NCBI GenBank assembly: GCA_013538675.1
Contig: JACAFJ010000001.1
Location: 1 to 64,000, forward strand
Direction: 5' to 3'
Length of the DNA: 64,000 bases
Origin: Candidatus Nitrosocaldus tengchongensis
GTDB taxonomy: Archaea; Thermoproteota; Nitrososphaeria; Nitrososphaerales; Nitrosocaldaceae
Positions within the stretch are counted from its first letter, which is position 1, and each line of letters starts with the position of its first letter. The notes beneath the pieces are model-generated. The model made no database searches, was not told the DNA's origin, and was given only the letters and a program-made list of their open reading frames with translations. This document shows, piece by piece, positions 52,842 to 61,960 of the stretch. The translations under genes were made by a program, and so were the position numbers.

Positions 52842-55322
52842 CTACCTTCTACTCCTTGGTACCCATCTCCTCATGAGTAGTGAACTCATAGTTACAGATA
52901 CGGAACTTGCAGCCATGGCAAGCCCAGCAAGTGCTGGGTATAACATACCTAGTGAGGCAACTGGTATTAGTGCTACATTGTACATGAACGCATATACAAG
53001 ATTCTGCCTTATCTTGCCCATCGTCTTCCTGCTCAACTCTAATGCTATAGCAACTGCAACTGGATCATCCCTCAAGAGTATGACATCCCCAGCATCAACT
53101 GCAACATCTGTGCCATTACCCATAGCAATACCTACATCTGCCTGCATCAGGGCAGGTGCATCGTTTATACCATCCCCAACCATGGCTACCCTCCTCCCAC
53201 TCCCATCAGCCTGTATCATCCTTATTGCATCTACCTTGCCAGATGGCATCACCTCTGCAACCACATGCTCTATCCCTAGCACTCTTGCAATGGCATCTGC
53301 ACTCCTCCTATTGTCGCCAGTAAGCATCATAACATCCACACCCATACCCTTGAGCATCCTCACAGCATCCTTGCTGCTCTGCTTTGGCTCATCCATGAGC
53401 GCTATTATGCCAACAGGTGTGCCATCAACAGATACAAGCACTACTGTCTTGCCCTCATTCTGAAGTTTTGCTACCTGCTCCTCACAGGCATCTAGTGCTA
53501 CACCCATGCCTTTGAGCATCCTTGGGCTCCCTACCATCACATCTCTACCTCTATACCTTGCTACTACACCCCTTCCAGGGATTGCCTTGAATTCCTCAAC
53601 CCCTTCAAACATTATGCCCATGCTTCTAGCCTTCTCCACTATTGCCTTGGCCAGTGGATGCTCTGAGTTTCTCTCTACAGATGAAGCAACCCTTAGCAGG
53701 TCCTTTAAAGTATTGCTATCACTACCAACTCTACCAGCATCTACTATAGCACTGAATGGTATAACATCTGTAACCACTGGCCTCCCATGCGTTAATGTTC
53801 CAGTCTTATCAAATACTACAACATCTACCCTGCTTAGCATCTCGAGAGCCTTACCGTTCTTGAATACTATGCCATACTGTGCACCCTTGCCCATACCAAC
53901 CATTATCGCTGTTGGGGTTGCTAGCCCTAGGGCACATGGGCATGCAACTACTAGCACGGCAACAGCTGGTATCAGTGCCTGCTCAACCATACCTGCTGTT
54001 ACTGCATACCATGCAAGGAACGTTGCAAGTGCTATGCCCATAACAATGAATGCAAAGTAACCAGAGACCTTATCAACTAGCATCTGCACTGGTGGTTTGC
54101 TGCCCATCGCATCCTCTACAAGCCTAATCACCTGTGCAATGAATGTATCACTCCCTACCCTTGTAGCCTTTACCATGAGCGAGCCTTCCTTGTTTATTGT
54201 TCCACCTATAACCTCATCCCCTGGACCCTTGCTCACAGGCATAGCTTCCCCAGTTGCCATGGACTCATCTATTGCAGAGTAGCCATTTACGATGATACCA
54301 TCAACAGGTACCCTCTCTCCAGGATGGATAAGCACAACATCACCCTCCTTTATAGACTCAACAGACACATCTTCCTCTACCCCATCCCTCACAACCCTTG
54401 CCTTCTTTGGTTGCAGTTCAAGCATCTTCATTATAAGCGATGATGCCTTGCTCTTGCTCTTACTCTCCAGATACTTGCCCAGCATTATGAATGTTACAAC
54501 TACTGATGGGACATCGTAGTAGATTGAGTGCCATATTGGCTCTGGTACTGTGTTAACTACACTGAATATGTAGGCTGAAGTAGTGCCAACTACAACTAGG
54601 GTATCCATGTTGGCAGAGCCTATCCTTGCTATCCTGTACGCTCCAGTATAGAACCTCTTGCCAACGAAGAACTGCACTATGCCTGCAAGTACAAGCATGG
54701 TGTATGCTGCAATGTTAGAGCCAGAGAATGGTATGGCATTGATGTACTCTGGGTAGCTGTAGAGCACTACTGGAAGGGTTAGTGCTACACCTATGATGAA
54801 GAGCCTCCTGAGCCTCCTTGCCTCCTCATCCTCAGCAGAGTACACATCCTCACTTACAACCTTGTATCCATGCCCATCGAGCACTGCCTTCACATCTGCT
54901 ATGGAGAGTAGTGATGGATTGTACTCTACAGTAACCCTTGAACTGACATGGTTTACGGATGCATCCCTTACCCCTTCAATACCTTTGAGTATACCCTCAA
55001 GCCCAACAGCATCGCTAACATCTGTAAGCATGCTAAGATGGAGGCTAACCTTCTCATACACAACCTTATAGCCAACCTCCTCTATTGCCTGCTCTATCCT
55101 GCTCAGGTTTATTACTGCTGGATCATACTCTATAACAGCCTTCTCAGTTGCTAGATTCACATCACAGCCCTTGATACCATCCATATCCATTAGGTAGCCC
55201 TGTATTGCTCTTGTGCAACCTGCACAGTGCATGCCCCCTATCCTTAGCACTACCCTCCTCCTCTTGCTTGTACCAGTACCAACTCCTGTACTTATGCCTC
55301 TACCAGTACCCTCCTTACTCAT
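52842..55322 (-). CDS. copA: Copper-transporting P-type ATPase
   Basis: P1B ATPase that exports Cu+. Numbered from ATG 55322: heavy-metal domain with CAGC at 33-36; a second HMA-like domain at about 92-156 with no CxxC, so probably cannot bind Cu; TGE at 357-359; CPC at 461-463; DKTGT from Asp505; GDGINDAPALMQADVGIAMG. 826 aa. The longer open frame to 55385 was rejected: TATA-like tract at 55353-55344 is about 26 bases before 55322. It lies beside the TRASH-Lrp regulator. Confidence 0.95.
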   Translation of the reverse strand: MSKEGTGRGISTGVGTGTSKRRRVVLRIGGMHCAGCTRAIQGYLMDMDGIKGCDVNLATEKAVIEYDPAVINLSRIEQAIEEVGYKVVYEKVSLHLSMLTDVSDAVGLEGILKGIEGVRDASVNHVSSRVTVEYNPSLLSIADVKAVLDGHGYKVVSEDVYSAEDEEARRLRRLFIIGVALTLPVVLYSYPEYINAIPFSGSNIAAYTMLVLAGIVQFFVGKRFYTGAYRIARIGSANMDTLVVVGTTSAYIFSVVNTVPEPIWHSIYYDVPSVVVTFIMLGKYLESKSKSKASSLIMKMLELQPKKARVVRDGVEEDVSVESIKEGDVVLIHPGERVPVDGIIVNGYSAIDESMATGEAMPVSKGPGDEVIGGTINKEGSLMVKATRVGSDTFIAQVIRLVEDAMGSKPPVQMLVDKVSGYFAFIVMGIALATFLAWYAVTAGMVEQALIPAVAVLVVACPCALGLATPTAIMVGMGKGAQYGIVFKNGKALEMLSRVDVVVFDKTGTLTHGRPVVTDVIPFSAIVDAGRVGSDSNTLKDLLRVASSVERNSEHPLAKAIVEKARSMGIMFEGVEEFKAIPGRGVVARYRGRDVMVGSPRMLKGMGVALDACEEQVAKLQNEGKTVVLVSVDGTPVGIIALMDEPKQSSKDAVRMLKGMGVDVMMLTGDNRRSADAIARVLGIEHVVAEVMPSGKVDAIRMIQADGSGRRVAMVGDGINDAPALMQADVGIAMGNGTDVAVDAGDVILLRDDPVAVAIALELSRKTMGKIRQNLVYAFMYNVALIPVASLGMLYPALAGLAMAASSVSVTMSSLLMRRWVPRSRR

Positions 55323-55343
55323 GATATAATATCTACAGCATTG

Positions 55344-55353
55344 ATAATTAAAT
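55344..55353 (-). promoter_or_regulatory. copA TATA box
   Basis: Minus-strand atttaattat is centred about 26 bases before the ATG at 55322. It supports a leaderless copA transcript and the shorter start. Confidence 0.45.
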
Positions 55354-55432
55354 GCATCCGTTATCATACAGCAGGTTTTATGCAATCTAGGTTACAGTTG
55401 TAAATATAGTATATTGGTAGTATGCATCAAGA

Positions 55433-56026
55433 TTAAAGAGCATTGCCATGCCTCTCCCTGAATAACCTAAGGCATGATGTGCAGCAGAAGTAGTATCTAC
55501 CCTCAAGTACCATGGGCTCTCCTGTGATCCTGCCCTTGCAGTAATGGCACTCCAACTTTACATTTGTCAAACTAGATGGTGCAATCTGCTCATCCTTGAT
55601 GATCTTAGTTACTATCTGGCTTGAGATTACTTGCAGAACAGGGATGCTTGATAACTCTGCCATCAGTCCTTCTAGAGATGCTACATCACCCAGCGTTGCT
55701 CTAATCACCATATTTGTATCCCCAGATGTTAGAAATATGGAGTTGACCTCCTCCATATCCTTTATCCTTGATACAGCAGTATTTACATCACTTGCCTTGA
55801 TGTATAGAAGAGCATTAACATTGTTGAGCATAGAGGCATCTATGATAGCAGATATTCTCTTTATCAGCCCAAGACTCACAAGCCTATCGTACCTAGCCTT
55901 TACTGTTGGAGTACTAACATCCAAACTCCTCGCTAACCTTCTGAACGATTGCCTACCATCCTGCATGAGTAGGAGGATCAACCTTCTATCAAGATCATCC
56001 AGATTAACTGGCATGCTATCTACCAT
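55433..56026 (-). CDS. Lrp-type regulator with C-terminal TRASH metal-sensing domain
   Basis: Seen: N-terminal HTH (about 8-55, LDDLDRRLILLLMQDGRQSF, DVSTPTVKARYDRLVSLG), a central RAM-like domain, and TRASH domain (about 158-195) with CHYCKGRI and YYFCCTSCLRLFRERH. TRASH domains bind copper or other soft metals; archaeal CopR/CopT regulators have this architecture. Tandem with copA (110 bases between), so control of copper export is likely. Confidence 0.9.
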   Translation of the reverse strand: MVDSMPVNLDDLDRRLILLLMQDGRQSFRRLARSLDVSTPTVKARYDRLVSLGLIKRISAIIDASMLNNVNALLYIKASDVNTAVSRIKDMEEVNSIFLTSGDTNMVIRATLGDVASLEGLMAELSSIPVLQVISSQIVTKIIKDEQIAPSSLTNVKLECHYCKGRITGEPMVLEGRYYFCCTSCLRLFRERHGNAL

Positions 56027-56047
56027 TCCAACTATACTGCTTTCATA

Positions 56048-56071
56048 CTTATATAAGATGCTAGGCTAATT
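56048..56071 (-). promoter_or_regulatory. TRASH-Lrp gene promoter with TAGCCTAGC element
   Basis: Palindromic TATA-like cttatataag (56048-56057) is centred 26 bases before the ATG at 56026. Immediately upstream on the minus strand is aattagcctagc (56071-56060), in the BRE position, identical to a word in the phnD promoter. Confidence 0.5.
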
Positions 56072-56097
56072 AATGGTTGTGAATGAAAGTATATGTT

Positions 56098-56136
56098 CTC
56101 TTCATCCCCTCTCGGGTCAGATCGCCCATCTGATAC
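56098..56136. other. GC-rich hairpin in intergenic gap
   Basis: tcagat-cgccc-atctga (6-bp perfect arms) sits in a GC-rich tract within the 161-base gap between the phosphomevalonate dehydratase small-subunit stop and the TRASH-Lrp start. GC-rich islands in AT-rich archaeal gaps often mark structured RNA; no C/D pattern was found here. It could be a terminator or a small RNA. Confidence 0.3.
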
Positions 56137-56187
56137 TTATATTATGGAGGTTATATTCAAATCTTACCCTCCTCCTTCTTTCTCAAT

Positions 56188-56610
56188 CTAATCTTGACTG
56201 ACCCTTAGCGTTATAGAAGCGTTTGTAGCATTAACTGTAGCAATCACATCCCTGTTGCTGCATAACCTCATCAGCCTATCATATCCATGGCACTCAACTA
56301 GGGGTATGTTAGAGATTGCACATGCTGATGCTGTTATTATATCAGCCTTTGAGCATACAACTGCACTGGGAGCCCTGCCATTCATCATTGCAGCATATAA
56401 CCTGTATGCACCAACACTGCTACCTATAGCATTTGGGAATATCAGCACTCTGCCAGCAATGCTTTTGCCATTAAGCATATGCATAGAGTCACTCACTATG
56501 CCATTTGTATCTATGCTTAGCAGGTTTATAGGTTGAGCAGTTGCTATAGCATAACCTTCTCCATAACCCTTTACTATGCTCCTACATTGCATGCTGTATA
56601 TCATAAGCAC
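56188..56610 (-). CDS. Phosphomevalonate dehydratase small subunit (DUF126/aconitase X swivel)
   Basis: Swivel domain of the aconitase X enzyme that dehydrates mevalonate 5-phosphate in the archaeal mevalonate pathway. Seen: RSIVKGYGEGYAIATAQPI, LNGKSIAGRVLIFPNAIGSSVGAY and ADIITASACAISNIPLVE. 140 aa. Its start overlaps the stop of the large subunit by up to 10 bases; an internal ATG at 56592 (MQCRSIVKG) is also possible. Confidence 0.88.
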   Translation of the reverse strand: MLMIYSMQCRSIVKGYGEGYAIATAQPINLLSIDTNGIVSDSMHMLNGKSIAGRVLIFPNAIGSSVGAYRLYAAMMNGRAPSAVVCSKADIITASACAISNIPLVECHGYDRLMRLCSNRDVIATVNATNASITLRVSQD

Positions 56611-57812
56611 TCATCCCTAACTATCTCCTTCATGCTCTTCAGACATACACTAACCCTGTTCCAGTTCTTGAGGTAGTATGCTGCCTTTACGCTATTTGTG
56701 ATAACAGAATCAACCTCATCCCTGCTTATCAATGGTGTTAGGCATGAGCAGCAGTCAGCATACACCTCTGCACCAGCATGCTCTATTACAGAGATGTAGC
56801 CTATACGCCTTGCCTCCTCATACACATGCCTTGCACAGAATAGCAGGCAGCGTTTTCTGAACCTCTTGCCCTCAAGCATATTAGCAAGCATCCAAAGTTC
56901 GTTAAGCCCAAGTTGTGGGCTCCCATATACTATTGCATCTCCTTCATCCTCATCACTCAGTTCATCCTTTACCATACTAGCATCCCTTGCTGTGTACTCT
57001 ATCCTATGCTTTGCATCATCATCAGAAGCAGCAGAATCAGTTACAAGGAACATACCAGCTGAGCCAGATGTGCCTAATGCAGAGCATAGTGCCTTTGCGT
57101 TGATCCTTGCCCTTCCATCCGTTCCAATGGGCGTTGATCCTTCTAGCCCTGAACTGAACCTGAACGATATGCACTGCTCATTCACTCTGCCAGCAAAGTA
57201 GCCTAGAAGCGCAGCATCCAACTCATCATTAACCTCATGCTTCACATCTATCACTGTATGAGCACTTCTAGCCTCCTCAGCCCTTAGGCCAGAGTAAGGT
57301 GCCTTCCCAGTCAAGGCACTTGCTAGGGCACTCAGGGCACTCTCCTTGTTTGTAACAAGCCCAAGCATGGAGTTTGCATATATTGCTGCATTACTCTCAG
57401 CAAATGATACATGCTCCCCTCTAGAAGGGATGGGGAATACCTCGTATGGTATGCATGTGTATGAACCTATGATGCCCATAGCCTCGTATGCCTTCCTTAT
57501 CCTCTCCTGCCTCTCAACGAACCTATCATCATGATAGCCTTTAACTGGATCGTAGCCCATGGGGTTGAGCGTGCTAGTAACCCTAGCCTTAACATTGCTT
57601 GCTAGTGCATCCCTGCTCATCTCCTCGAGGAATGCTAGACCAGCATCCCCTATAGTATTGTAGTTAACGCCAGAGATGTGCGCCCATTTCACAGGTACAA
57701 GCCTATCAGCGTCCATCGCATTCCCTATGGCAAGGAGTATCCTGTATGCTGTTGCTAGTGCTTCACCATACTTGCCATCAAGGGCATCCTCCTCCTCCCT
57801 GCTGAGTTGCAT
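56601..57812 (-). CDS. Phosphomevalonate dehydratase large subunit (aconitase X, DUF521)
   Basis: Catalytic [Fe-S] subunit. Seen: MQLSREEEDALDGKYGEALA opening, VKWAHISGVNYNTIGDAGL, CIPYEVFPIPSRGEHVSFAESNA, and a Cys-rich C-terminal part (DCCSCLTPLI). About 403 aa. Start ATG 57812 was chosen; the longer open frame to 57857 would add 15 residues beyond the family start, and a TATA-like tract precedes 57812 by about 28 bases. Serves isoprenoid synthesis with the decarboxylase elsewhere. Confidence 0.9.
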   Translation of the reverse strand: MQLSREEEDALDGKYGEALATAYRILLAIGNAMDADRLVPVKWAHISGVNYNTIGDAGLAFLEEMSRDALASNVKARVTSTLNPMGYDPVKGYHDDRFVERQERIRKAYEAMGIIGSYTCIPYEVFPIPSRGEHVSFAESNAAIYANSMLGLVTNKESALSALASALTGKAPYSGLRAEEARSAHTVIDVKHEVNDELDAALLGYFAGRVNEQCISFRFSSGLEGSTPIGTDGRARINAKALCSALGTSGSAGMFLVTDSAASDDDAKHRIEYTARDASMVKDELSDEDEGDAIVYGSPQLGLNELWMLANMLEGKRFRKRCLLFCARHVYEEARRIGYISVIEHAGAEVYADCCSCLTPLISRDEVDSVITNSVKAAYYLKNWNRVSVCLKSMKEIVRDECL

Positions 57813-57834
57813 ATGTATGATCTTACTACCATAT

Positions 57835-57845
57835 CTATTAAAAGC
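57835..57845. promoter_or_regulatory. Shared TATA-like element for phosphomevalonate dehydratase and nth
   Basis: tattaaaagc reads as cttttaata on the minus strand. It is about 28 bases from the large-subunit ATG (57812, minus) and about 30 bases from the nth ATG (57870, plus). A single bidirectional core element could serve both, within a 57-base gap. Confidence 0.4.
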
Positions 57846-57869
57846 CTTTATGCACATACGCTAATAGCA

Positions 57870-58556
57870 ATGGATATAGTAATGGTACTGGAACTCATGC
57901 ATGAGACCATGAAGAGGCTTGAGGCTATGGGCTCTGGAGGCTCAGCAAAGATCAGATCAAGGCTAACAGCGTTGAGGGAGTTGCAGGAGGAAGAGGGTAG
58001 AGATCCTCTCAGGATACTCATAGGGACCATACTCTCATCAAGGACTAGGGATGAGAATACAAGGACAGCTGTAAGGAACCTATTCTCAAGGTTCAATGAT
58101 GCAAAGGAACTTGCAGATGCAGATGCTAGGGAGATAGAGCAACTCATAAGGCCAGCAGGGTTCTACAGGGTGAAGGCTAGAAGGATAAAGGAAGTAGCAA
58201 GGATAATTGCGTATGAGTACAATGGTAATATTCCAGATACCCTTGAGGATCTGCTCAGGTTACCAGGGGTTGGTAGGAAGACTGCAAACTGTGTTCTTGT
58301 ATATGCGTTTGATAAACCTGCTATACCAGTTGATACTCATGTGCATAGAATAGCCAATAGGCTTGGTTTAGTATCGAGTAGGAGTGTAGAGGAGACCGAG
58401 CATATGCTTATGCAGAAGGTGGATATGGCATACTGGAAGAGGATAAACGATACATTCGTTACGTTTGGACAGAATGTATGCAGACCAATAGCACCATTGT
58501 GTAGTATATGCATGCTTAAAGATATCTGCAGGTATTACAGGGAAAGAGAGGAATAG
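57870..58556 (+). CDS. nth: Endonuclease III, DNA glycosylase/AP lyase
   Basis: Removes oxidised pyrimidines. Seen: helix-hairpin-helix LPGVGRKTANCVLVYAF, catalytic Lys in that motif and Asp in PVDTHVHRI, and the [4Fe-4S] motif C-x6-C-x2-C-x5-C in CRPIAPLCSICMLKDIC. The frame is open to 57807, but ATG 57870 (or 57882) gives the normal length. Confidence 0.95.
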   Translation: MDIVMVLELMHETMKRLEAMGSGGSAKIRSRLTALRELQEEEGRDPLRILIGTILSSRTRDENTRTAVRNLFSRFNDAKELADADAREIEQLIRPAGFYRVKARRIKEVARIIAYEYNGNIPDTLEDLLRLPGVGRKTANCVLVYAFDKPAIPVDTHVHRIANRLGLVSSRSVEETEHMLMQKVDMAYWKRINDTFVTFGQNVCRPIAPLCSICMLKDICRYYREREE

Positions 58557-58619
58557 CCAACAGTGGTAATAGCAATAGCTAACTAGTCAGTAGCAGCAGC
58601 AAGCAAAACATCTCTGCCA

Positions 58620-59324
58620 TCAGTTTGATCGTTCAGCAGTATCCTTATCCCTTCTCTTGAACCTTAGCAGGATGAGCACTATACCAGCAACAGCTCCAGT
58701 AACTATGAATGGTACACTCATTATAGGATTATCCAATGGATTGCCTGACATAACCTCTACCGTTATAACCCCTGCAAGTGCACTATAGGGTGCATCCAGC
58801 CCATCCCTTCCATATACCTCTACCCCATCTATTGCGAACTGCTCTATGTTGAGCCTATCAATAACTATCCTCTGACCATTGTTAACACTTAGCCTCTCAC
58901 CCTGAGCATAGGTCATCATTACTGCTCGTTCAGGGAACCATGCATTGCTATTCCTATACATGGTCATGTATCCAACGCTCTCCTTGGCTACAGCAAACCA
59001 TAGCACCCTATCCTGCCCTGTCATCCCCAACTCAAGGAACTCATTGGTATTGAATGCATTCCTGAACCTCAAGACTACCTTGGCGTCACTGCTCTCTGGG
59101 TTGTAGATCAGGTTGTTGTTTATTGTTATTATCCAGTTTGCTATATGCCTACCCTCTAACCTGTAGAGAGAAGGATCATCGATGGTACTGTTAGCTGCAT
59201 CGAATGGTATGACAAGTCTATCAACCCTCCTGCCTTCTTCTTGAGCATGTATAGTAGTAGGATGCACAATTATGAGTAGTGCTATTATGGTTAGTGGTGT
59301 AAGAATCTTACTCCTGCTCCTCAT
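58620..59324 (-). CDS. Exported membrane-anchored protein of unknown function
   Basis: 234 aa. Seen: signal peptide (about 1-27, ending HAQ), an extracytoplasmic beta-rich domain (about 30-190), and one C-terminal transmembrane helix (about 200-220) followed by basic RFKRRDKD. This is the layout of archaeal cell-surface proteins retained by a C-terminal anchor. No family recognised. Convergent with nth. Confidence 0.65.
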   Translation of the reverse strand: MRSRSKILTPLTIIALLIIVHPTTIHAQEEGRRVDRLVIPFDAANSTIDDPSLYRLEGRHIANWIITINNNLIYNPESSDAKVVLRFRNAFNTNEFLELGMTGQDRVLWFAVAKESVGYMTMYRNSNAWFPERAVMMTYAQGERLSVNNGQRIVIDRLNIEQFAIDGVEVYGRDGLDAPYSALAGVITVEVMSGNPLDNPIMSVPFIVTGAVAGIVLILLRFKRRDKDTAERSN

Positions 59325-59372
59325 ACTACGAATAAGAATAGAATGGTCGAGTAATTAAAATGCTATGCTATG

Positions 59373-60545
59373 CTAGGGCACAAATGGATCATTATGCTGC
59401 ATTATAACATCTACAACCTCTGGCCTCATGAGGAGTTCTGATGGTCTCTCGCCCTCATTTATCATCTTTCTAAGCCTTGTACCACTCAACTCAAGCCTGT
59501 AATCGATGGGATGTGGGCACATCCTCTCACTAACTATTCCCATGCACCTCTTGCAGTAGAAGAATACAGGGAAGAATACAGGCTCTATACCTAGATCTGG
59601 ATAATCCTTGAATATCTCTTGCGCAGCAAATGGATGGTAGAATGAGCCAACGCCAGCATGGTCCCTACCAACTATGAAGTGTGTACATCCAAGGTTCTTG
59701 CGCATTATAGCATGGTGTATAGCCTCCTTTGGTCCAGCGTATCTCATCTCAGTATGCAGTGTAGCAAAGAGCACTCTATCCTTTGGATAGTAGTTATCTA
59801 CCAACACCTCATAAGCCTTTATTATAACCTCATCCTTGAAGTCACCAGACTTCTTCCTGCCTATCAGAGGGTTTATGAAGAGCGCATCGAAGAAGTTGAG
59901 TACGGACTTTTGGAGCATCTCATGCGCCAGATGTGGTATATTCCTTGTCTGGAAGCCTACAACGCTCTTCCAACCCCTCTCTACCATGATCTTCCTGGAC
60001 TCCTCTGGAGTAAGCCTATACCTCATCAGTCCTTCTTTACCTACTATCCTACTAACTAGGTCTATCTTACCATGAACAAACATATCCTTCATAGCTAGAG
60101 TCTTTGCTACTCCAGGATGGGATGTATCACCTGTTTGGTATACACTCCTTGCTATATCCATCTTATCATATCTGAAGTGATCCTCAACATGCATAAGCGC
60201 TATAACGTTATTGCTTACAAGCAGTACTTCTCTAGCATCCTTCATCCTTACTGCTGTACTATAATCAGCATCCAATAGGATTGGTATGGTCCATGCAAGC
60301 CCATTCGCTAACCTTCCTTCTCTAAGCACGTGTATGAGATCATCATAGTTCATGAATCCTTCAAGCGGGCTAAATATACCATCTGCAATATTTCCAACAT
60401 CACTTGCCAGATCATCACTGATATGAATCCTTAGAATATCGTCATCATTTAGTATCCTCTCTCTTGAACTGCTGTCCAGAACCCTGTTTATGAGATTACC
60501 GCCATGTGGTTCAGGTATACCTTTTGATACCATACAGATCAGCAT
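59373..60545 (-). CDS. sat: Sulfate adenylyltransferase
   Basis: Activates sulfate to APS. Seen: QTRNIPHLAHE (about 205-215), VGRDHAGVGSFY and RKSGDFKDE, all nucleotide-binding motifs of archaeal/dissimilatory-type Sat. About 390 aa; a second ATG (60533, MVSKGIPEPHGG) fits the family better. Followed upstream by cysH in the same strand, 21 bases apart, for assimilatory sulfate reduction. Confidence 0.94.
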   Translation of the reverse strand: MLICMVSKGIPEPHGGNLINRVLDSSSRERILNDDDILRIHISDDLASDVGNIADGIFSPLEGFMNYDDLIHVLREGRLANGLAWTIPILLDADYSTAVRMKDAREVLLVSNNVIALMHVEDHFRYDKMDIARSVYQTGDTSHPGVAKTLAMKDMFVHGKIDLVSRIVGKEGLMRYRLTPEESRKIMVERGWKSVVGFQTRNIPHLAHEMLQKSVLNFFDALFINPLIGRKKSGDFKDEVIIKAYEVLVDNYYPKDRVLFATLHTEMRYAGPKEAIHHAIMRKNLGCTHFIVGRDHAGVGSFYHPFAAQEIFKDYPDLGIEPVFFPVFFYCKRCMGIVSERMCPHPIDYRLELSGTRLRKMINEGERPSELLMRPEVVDVIMQHNDPFVP

Positions 60546-60566
60546 CGCTCACTCCTATCACTGCTA

Positions 60567-61289
60567 CTACTGCTGCTTACCCTTTAAGGGATTCAGGTGT
60601 AGTCCACACTCCTTGTATGCATCCTGCTCCCACCACCATCTCCCTGCCCTGAATGGCTCTCCAGGTTGAACTGCTCTAGTGCATGGCTCACATCCTATGC
60701 TTGGATAACCCTTATCATGCAATCTGTTGTATGGTACGTTATTCCCCCTTATGTACTCCCAGACCATATCCCATGTCCAGTCTGCTAGCGGGTTTATCTT
60801 TATCATCCCATTATGTTGCACATCGACCTCAACCTTGGCTATACTTGCTCTTGTATCTGCCTGCTCCCTCCTAAGCCCAGTTATCCATGCATCTAGACTG
60901 CTTAAGGCTCTATTCAATGGCTTAACCTTCCTTATCTCACAGCATAACTTTCTTAACTCAACACTATGGTAGAATAGGTTGAGCCCATGCTTCCTAACCA
61001 TCTCCTCAACCTCTCTAGCATCTGGGAAGTAGACCTCTATGCTTACACCATACCTATCCCTTATGGCATCCATAACATCATAGGTCTCCTGGTTTAGCCT
61101 TCCAGTATCTAGGGTGAATATCCTAGCATCTTTCCTTATCCTTGCTAACATGTCTATGAGTACTACATCCTCAGCCCCAAAGCTTGATGCTAGAGCGATC
61201 CTTGGATGGAACCTATCGATTGCCCATCTTAGTACTTCCTCAGCACTCTTGCTCTCGAACTCTCTTGCTATAGCCTCAACGCTCTGCAT
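60567..61289 (-). CDS. cysH: APS (adenylylsulfate) reductase, assimilatory
   Basis: Reduces APS to sulfite with thioredoxin. Seen: PP-loop-like ALASSFGAEDVVLIDML, LDTGRLNQETYD, the CC and CxxC cluster ligands in RKLCCEIRK and SIGCEPCTRAV, so [4Fe-4S] type (APS, not PAPS), and the C-terminal catalytic Cys in KECGLH. 240 aa. First gene of the cysH-sat pair. Sulfite reductase is not in the window. Confidence 0.93.
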   Translation of the reverse strand: MQSVEAIAREFESKSAEEVLRWAIDRFHPRIALASSFGAEDVVLIDMLARIRKDARIFTLDTGRLNQETYDVMDAIRDRYGVSIEVYFPDAREVEEMVRKHGLNLFYHSVELRKLCCEIRKVKPLNRALSSLDAWITGLRREQADTRASIAKVEVDVQHNGMIKINPLADWTWDMVWEYIRGNNVPYNRLHDKGYPSIGCEPCTRAVQPGEPFRAGRWWWEQDAYKECGLHLNPLKGKQQ

Positions 61290-61438
61290 CTTGATAGGAT
61301 GAGGATCAATTATTTATAAATCTAAGCCTTTCTGTATAATTGTTAGAGATTAGCATATAGGATTGATATTATACGATACGATGACTTGGAATGGTAGCGT
61401 TGTTAATTCTATTGTTGTATATCTCTACCATAATCAAT

Positions 61439-61879
61439 CTAAATCTTGAGTCTCATCCACCAGAGCCCATGTAAGAATAGCAATGCTGTACTAACTGGCA
61501 CTATAGCCAAATAGTATATATCAACAAGATAGTTAAGATCTATGATCACGAGTATATTAGAGATTACTGCAAACCATGATACTGATGCAAATGCTAGCAG
61601 GAGTATGCTGTAGATCCTTCTACCATCAGCCCTGTTCAAGTTAAGGTTCCTATAGAAGATGTATATAACAAGAGCACCAATAGCAATCTTGCCTAGTAGG
61701 AAGGCATCGAGTCCATAAAGGTTGTATATGATGCTGGTCTCAAGGTATGCTGGAACCCATTCAAGTGAGATGCCATAGTATGTTATCAACGTATCTATTA
61801 TAACGAATGCTAGAGTGAATGATAAGAGCTTGAGTATTATATTTCGCTTCGACACCTCTATGCGTTTACCCTTGAACAT
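61439..61879 (-). CDS. Four-helix membrane protein of unknown function
   Basis: 146 aa with about four hydrophobic segments (near 12-34, 55-75, 88-112, 118-140). Basic N terminus (MFKGKRIEVSKRN). Resembles small archaeal DUF5658-like membrane proteins, but this assignment is weak. Flanked by 149- and 81-base gaps, which hold only AT-rich promoter-like DNA. Confidence 0.6.
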   Translation of the reverse strand: MFKGKRIEVSKRNIILKLLSFTLAFVIIDTLITYYGISLEWVPAYLETSIIYNLYGLDAFLLGKIAIGALVIYIFYRNLNLNRADGRRIYSILLLAFASVSWFAVISNILVIIDLNYLVDIYYLAIVPVSTALLFLHGLWWMRLKI

Positions 61880-61960
61880 GTTTAATTTAATCCCATCTCA
61901 TGTATATAAATAAGTTTATTTCATAGTATGAAATTACCTTTACTTTGTTGTGCTACACTA

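Noticed and set aside
56081-56140. Second C/D box sRNA
   Set aside because: The GC-rich patch has CTGA-like words but no TGATGA box at a valid distance on either strand.
61290-61438. Small ORF of 22 codons in the gap before the four-helix membrane protein gene
   Set aside because: Too short, no ribosome binding site and no recognisable motif.
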